A DNA stretch of 64,000 bases from Plasmodium malariae (lineage: Eukaryota; Apicomplexa; Aconoidasida; Haemosporida; Plasmodiidae). Made by a program: the position numbers and the translations under genes. This document shows, one piece after another, positions 58,926 to 64,000 of this stretch. The stretch spans positions 1,079,001-1,143,000 of the forward strand of contig NC_041782.1 of assembly GCF_900090045.1 (NCBI RefSeq), in the 5' to 3' direction. Numbering within the stretch: the first letter of the stretch is position 1; the number at the start of each line of letters is the position of its first letter. Below the pieces are notes generated by a model. The model was not told where the DNA came from. It ran no database searches and saw only the letters and a program-made list of their open reading frames with translations.

Positions 58926-61000
58926 GTATTCACTTTTTTAGTTTACGTGTAAATATATGAAACATGGAAAATAAATGAACACTTATTTCCAAATTAACTG
59001 TAAAACTTATGGCGTACAACATATATATATATATATATATTGAATCTTTTACAAGAGAAATTATATGAATAAAATGGGAAAAAAAAAAAAAATTAATAAT
59101 ACCGCAAAATTAAATATAACAGAACAATCTTACATTATTTTTTAAAAAAAATCTCAGTAAGAATAGTATGTGTTTCTTCTTTTTTTTTTTTTTCTTAACT
59201 ATTTAAGTTTATTTTTATAGATTAAATATTGAAATATATGTACAATATGTACAGGGCATGAAATAACAAAAAAAAACAAAAAATAAAATGCAACTGCTCT
59301 TTTTATATGAAAAGAGATGAAAAAAAAAAAAAAAAAATCTTCTTTTAAATGATTACAACTTTTTTTTTAAATGTTACAACGTTTTCTGTTTTCTTTGAAA
59401 GTGAAAGGATATAGACGTTGAACGAAATTTATAGAAAGACCCCTTGTATATGTTGAAAGGGGGCAAACGAATAATGAGTAAAGATTCCTATTGGACTATA
59501 GCTTTTAAAAAAAATTAAATTAATGATTAATACATAAATATTTATACATATATATATACATATAATTTAACGAAAAATTTTAAATAATAAAACAATCAGG
59601 ATGTGTAAGTTTGTATTACAAAAATAAGGAAGTTGCAAGCGTATTATTAATAACGATATACATATATATGTATATATGAGTGTATAAGCGTGTATGTATA
59701 TATATGGACAACATTACAAAATATGGATTGTAGATATGCATTATTAATTAATTTTAAAATTAGTTCTCTATCTTTAAGGCGTTTCCCATTTTATTTTTGT
59801 TCATACTCTCTTCATATATTATTGCACAGTTATAATTAAAAATTTTTTTTTTTTTTTTTCTTGTTTATTTAACGCAAAAAAGAAAATAAACCGTTATAAA
59901 TTCTTATACGCTACTTTGTTTTCGCAGTACTATATTTTGCAAGGGGCGTTTCTTTTATTCTACTACTCTTTGCTCTATAGTATTATTTCATTTCTTTTTA
60001 TTTTAACACAGAACAGTTAATTCACATTTAAACATCTAAATTCACCTAGAATAAACATACACAATATATATTTATTTGCTCACGTGTTTAGTATATGTTA
60101 ACCCATTTCATTTTATTTTACTCCTTTATTTTTTTAATTTTTTTTTTTTTTTGTTTTCATGCCTTTGAACTTGTAAATGAACTTTTTAAAAATTTACAGG
60201 TGCTCGCAAAAAAAAAAAAATAAAATAAAATAATAATTAAAATAAACGAAGTCAAGCACAGTAGCTCTCATATTTTAGGGGGGGGGGAAAAAAAAAATTA
60301 CATTCCTCCTATTAATTTTATATGAAGATTAGATTCTGAATTAGTATGAACATGTACTAATATAAATATAAATTATACGTCATATTATATAGTAATACAA
60401 ATGAAAATAAGCATGTGAGTGAACGAAAAATATATATTATGTAAGGAATGACGGTGGCTTTTAAGCCTCATACCCCTTTATCACTACGAAAAGTTCAAAA
60501 AACTATGAAAAATGACTACATATATTTTGTTCATAACCCAATGAGTGCATAAAAACTGAACAAAATGCGCAAATTTTATTTTCATAAGAAATAAAATAAT
60601 AATACTGCAGTTTTGAAAAAATTATATCGCAAATGCTACATAAAATATATGCAATAAGAGTACACATGGCAACAAACAAAATATGAAAAGCGTATTGTAA
60701 AGGAAAAATACTTGACCAAACCTTAAATTAGCTTGATAAAAAAAAATACATAAATATGTATACATATGCATATTGTAAATGTATAACATATAATAATTAT
60801 ATGTTTGTTGTTACATATATATATGAAAACACAATAAATTGTATCGAACGCAGAAAAAGCATTTTCGCACATATTATTTAAAATTAAAAAGAAAAGAAAA
60901 ATCCAAAATTTTAAGTTTTTCATTACTTTGTTTACTCCGCATATTTAAATTTTTTTACATTTTATATTATTTCCCTTTTCACATTTATTTAACTGAGAAA
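58926..61000. other. Intergenic region upstream of RPS3A
   Basis: 2.1 kb without a gene. It contains A and T runs, TA microsatellites near 59545-59570 and 59660-59705, and a G10 run followed directly by A9 at 60278-60296, one of very few G homopolymers here. It must contain the RPS3A promoter and 5' UTR. Confidence 0.6.
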
Positions 61001-62394
61001 ATGGCAGTTGGAAAAAACAAGAGAACATCGAAAGGAAAAAAAGGTGGAAAGAAAAAAGTAACTGATGTTTTTACAAAAAAAGAATGGTATGACTTAAAGG
61101 CCCCCAAAATGTTTCTGGTGAGAAATTTTGGTAAAACACTTGTTACAAAAACTATTGGAAAAAGTAAGTGGAAAAGATAAAAGAAGTTAAAATGGAGCTC
61201 ATTTTTTTTTTTTTCTTTTTTTTTTTTTTTGTTAATGAATTATGCTGACTTGTTCATGTGTTTTTTTTGTAAAATGAAATGCGATCTAAAATATGTAACT
61301 TAAAATGTATAAAATATATGTTACAGTTTTTGAAATATGTAACTAATTACATGTTGGAATTCGCCCATGTAATCAGTTTTCTACCACAATGTTATATATG
61401 AATAACACCTTGCTTCATATTGCCATTTTATCATACATTTTTTGCAAGTTGTTTCTCACGCACTTTTTGCAAGCAGTTTTTTATGCACAGTTTGCCTACT
61501 TTTTATGTACACATTATTTACAACCTGACGTGTTCATATAATATAATGTATGTGTACCTGTGTGCGTTTACACAGTTGCTTACGTTATTACATATGATTG
61601 TTTGTATTTATATTTTTTTTGATGGATCAGATGTTTTTATTAAATAACATACCATTTTAATTTCGTTTCTTTTCATTTTATTCTCTTGCCATTCTGTTTT
61701 TATTTTGTTTCCATTATGCTGCCATTATCTTTTCATTTTTTTTGTTTTTGTACGCCTTCCCCCGTTAGAACTGGCAACTGATAGCTTGAAGGGAAGAATT
61801 TATGAAGTGAACTTAGCTGACTTGAATAATGATGAAGATCAGGCACATAAGAAAATAAAGCTGAGTTGTGATCATATTATAAATAGAGATTGCTACACAG
61901 ATTTTTGTGGATTAAGTATTACAAGGGATAAGTTATGCTCTTTAATAAGAAAAGGGTATACCCTAATTGAAGGTTTTACAGATGTAAAAACTATTGATAA
62001 TTACCATTTAAGAATGTTCTGTATTGCTTTCACGAAAAAACGACAAAATCAAACTAGAACAACATGTTATGCGCAAACTAGCCAAATTAAAAAAATACGA
62101 AAAAAAATGGTAGATATTATGAATGCTGAGGCGAGCAAGGTTTTATTAAAAGATTTAGTAAAAAAATTTATTCCGGAATCTATAGTTAAGGAAGTTGAAA
62201 AACAATGTAAGAAAATTTTTCCCTTACAAAATGTTTTAATTAGAAAAGTAAAAATTTTAAAAAGACCCAAATTAGATATTTCGAAACTAATGGAATTGCA
62301 CACAGACCCAAAAGAAGATTCAGGAAAAACTGTTAAGGCCTTACCAGAGTCCAAAGAGGCTACTAACATTTTAACTGCTGAACTTAAGCATTAA
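61001..62394 (+). CDS. RPS3A: 40S ribosomal protein eS1 (RPS3A), two exons, 262 aa
   Basis: A small ribosomal subunit protein located at the mRNA exit. Exon 1 (61001-61163) starts [20 protein letters not shown] and runs through WYDLKAP and [12 protein letters not shown] to donor A|GTAAGT. Exon 2 (61769-62394, acceptor CCCCCGTTAG) restores [20 protein letters not shown], where animal eS1 has [55 protein letters not shown] and [20 protein letters not shown] follow, and the protein ends NILTAELKH. Total 262 aa, the plasmodial length. The single 605-nt intron is T-rich near both ends. The start is well placed in an AAAATGGC context. Confidence 0.98.
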
Positions 62395-63130
62395 AAGCAA
62401 GTGGATAAATAGCTTTTTTTAATGCATTGTAGAACTTTTCATAAGCTCATACCAGTATGGGGCGTACATATGTATATGTATGTATATATATACCATTACG
62501 CAGTTTATATACTTGTGTATATATGTCTCCATTTCAGCCATTTCAATTTTTTTTTTTTTTAAATACATATTTGTACATTTTATTGCACATCTATATATGT
62601 ATACATACATATGTACATAAACACATCCTCGTGCATATGCGCTTATACGTGAATATGGAAGTGTTAATGTTGTACCTATTTACATTGTATTTAAAGAATG
62701 GAGTCTTTTTTCGTTTTTTATAAATTTTTTTAAAATACATTTTTTATGAAAAACATGATATTATATATATATATATATATATGTATGCGTATATATTTAA
62801 AAAAAAAAAAAAAAAAAGTCAAGGTTGAAGTCAAAGACAAGGTTAAATCAAAAAATGTGTAAGCATATACTTTGAAAGTAAGAATTATTATTTTTTTTTT
62901 TTTATCTTGTATAGGAAAATTAAAGGTAAAAAATTAGTTCAGTTTTATAATTAATAATAAAAGTACGTTGTGATGGAAGTTATCCTGAGTAACTTGTTAA
63001 GGTGAAGAAGTTCTAATTTATTTTATTTTTTTTACTAATGTTCTGCAATCTAATTAATAGAGGCTTTAGATCTGTCGTAAAAAAATAAAGAGAAAGAAAG
63101 CATTTTAAAGTAGAATAATAAATTATATCG
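62395..63130. other. Intergenic, convergent RPS3A/right-edge gene ends
   Basis: 735 bp with TATG repeats near 62465-62490, a TA run at 62762-62780 and an A run near 62800. No gene seen. Confidence 0.6.
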
Positions 63131-63696
63131 TCATTGGAAAAAAAATGAAAAAAGAAAAATCAAAAGTAAAAGCAAAAGGGAAAAATAATTTGAATAGTGG
63201 ATAATATGCTTAGAAATATGTTCTATGTTTTTTGTACCCTTTTCTTGTTCGTATTGGACATGGGTTTTTTTAAATATTTCTTTAATGTTAATCAACAAGT
63301 CCTTAAATAGAAAAACAGAAATAAACGAAACAGTTGATGTTACATGGATATACTTGCTATTTTGCCATACGAGTACATAATATATGTGTGCTTATATACA
63401 TAAATATATATGCTTATGTGGACATACATACATGTACATTTATGTGCATATACATGGGCATTTATGCACACATAACAAGAGAAATGGTTAATTTTTACGT
63501 TTAGCATATTTGAATGTTTGCTTATTTCAAGTTCAATTTTTTCCACTTGTTCCTCAAGTTTTTTTCTTTTTTCTTCCACAATAATATTTTTATTCTTAAG
63601 GATACTTGCCTTTTCTTTTTTAAGCTCTACTATTTTTTTTTTAAATAATTTAAGAAATGTATTTTTTACGAAATGCAATGGCAGGCAAGTTGGAGG

Positions 63697-63736
<40 letters not shown>

Positions 63737-64000
63737 TATTGGCAAGTAATTAATTAGACGAAAACGCATGTAAACAAGTCGTAAATGACCAAAATGCACT
63801 TATTCATTAATTACATATTTCACTGTACGACTTCTCGGACAACATTTTTAAATCATCTAACATATCATGAATTTCTTTTTCTATATTTTTATATTGGTTT
63901 AGTATCTGTTCATATTCATTTACAAAATTTTCGTAGTTCTCTTTGTTTTTTATTTCTAGCTGTTTAATATTTTCGATTTTATTTTCTCTTTGTTCTTTTA
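63131..64000 (-). CDS. 3' end of a coiled-coil, C-terminally anchored protein (partial)
   Basis: Not recognised. Three exons are visible and the 5' part lies beyond 64000. Exon a (63815-64000+) contains YENFVNEYEQILNQYKNIEK and HDMLDDLKMLSEKSYSEI, ending AT|GTAATT. Exon b (63499-63629) is entered at the first AG after the long polypyrimidine run. It contains ELKKEKASILKNKN and RKKLEEQVEKIELEISKHSN and ends AAC|GTAAAA. Exon c (63131-63301, acceptor TCTATTTAAG) contains DLLINIKEIFKKTHVQYEQE and ends with a hydrophobic tail YFSLLLLLLIFLFSFFFQ then TGA. Phases agree at both joins. The product is a long alpha-helical coiled coil with a C-terminal membrane anchor, the plan of tethers, SNARE-like or ER/Golgi tail-anchored proteins. 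No SNARE zero-layer residue is evident. Confidence 0.65.

Noticed and set aside
1..64000. tRNA, rRNA, CRISPR or transposon sequences
   Set aside because: No GTTCRANNC-type tRNA loops in a cloverleaf context, no rRNA-like GC-rich blocks, no spaced repeats and no transposase or reverse-transcriptase motifs were seen by reading; a covariance-model search was not possible.

Overview
The window is nuclear DNA of a malaria parasite (Plasmodium). It is extremely AT-rich, with long A or T runs, TA-rich microsatellites, asparagine/lysine-rich proteins full of low-complexity inserts, small introns with GTAAAA/GTATGT-type donors, and an enolase carrying the plasmodial EWGWS insert. Enolase and RIPR/RPS3A lie within 60 kb here. 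As I recall (not looked up), in P. falciparum these markers are on chromosomes 10 (PF3D7_1015900) and 3 (PF3D7_0323400, PF3D7_0322900), whereas in P. vivax enolase (PVX_095015) and RIPR (PVX_095055) are near neighbours. This points to a non-falciparum species with the vivax-type chromosome 8 arrangement. AT content suggests P. malariae, P. ovale or a similar lineage; the species cannot be fixed from the sequence.

Layout, left to right. 1-21.4 kb (P. falciparum chromosome 10-like block, from enolase): enolase (+, two exons); an unrecognised 512-aa basic Asn-rich protein (+); an unrecognised 303-aa two-helix membrane protein (-); a 724-aa protein with a RAB3GAP2-type N-terminal domain (+); and an 1118-aa Asn-rich protein (-) with two short motifs of the eIF4E-transporter (4E-T) family. 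21.4-27.7 kb is a long gap, the likely synteny junction, with only weak gene candidates. 27.7-64 kb (chromosome 3-like block): SART1/Snu66 (+), TFIIH p62 (-, three exons), SMN/SPF30 tudor splicing factor (-, four exons), RIPR (+), a C2orf69-like alpha/beta hydrolase (-), a Tim21/Coa1-like membrane protein (-), a TBC1D20-like Rab GAP (-), TMA7 (+, three exons, 54 aa), ribosomal protein eS1/RPS3A (+, two exons), and the 3' end of a coiled-coil, tail-anchored protein (-) leaving the right edge. Exactly four genes separate RIPR from RPS3A and seven separate enolase from RIPR, which agrees with the recalled locus numbering in the two reference species.

Functionally these are mostly housekeeping genes: glycolysis, translation (eS1, TMA7, possible 4E-T), splicing (SART1, SMN/SPF30), transcription/repair (p62) and membrane traffic (RAB3GAP2-like, TBC1D20-like). 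There is one merozoite invasion gene (RIPR). There are no operons, tRNAs, rRNAs, CRISPR arrays or recognisable mobile elements. Intergenic DNA is dominated by tandem repeats, and several introns (enolase, SMN, TMA7) carry large tandem arrays. Six genes are interrupted by introns inferred here from GT/AG signals, phase and protein continuity: enolase, p62, SMN, TMA7, RPS3A and the right-edge gene.
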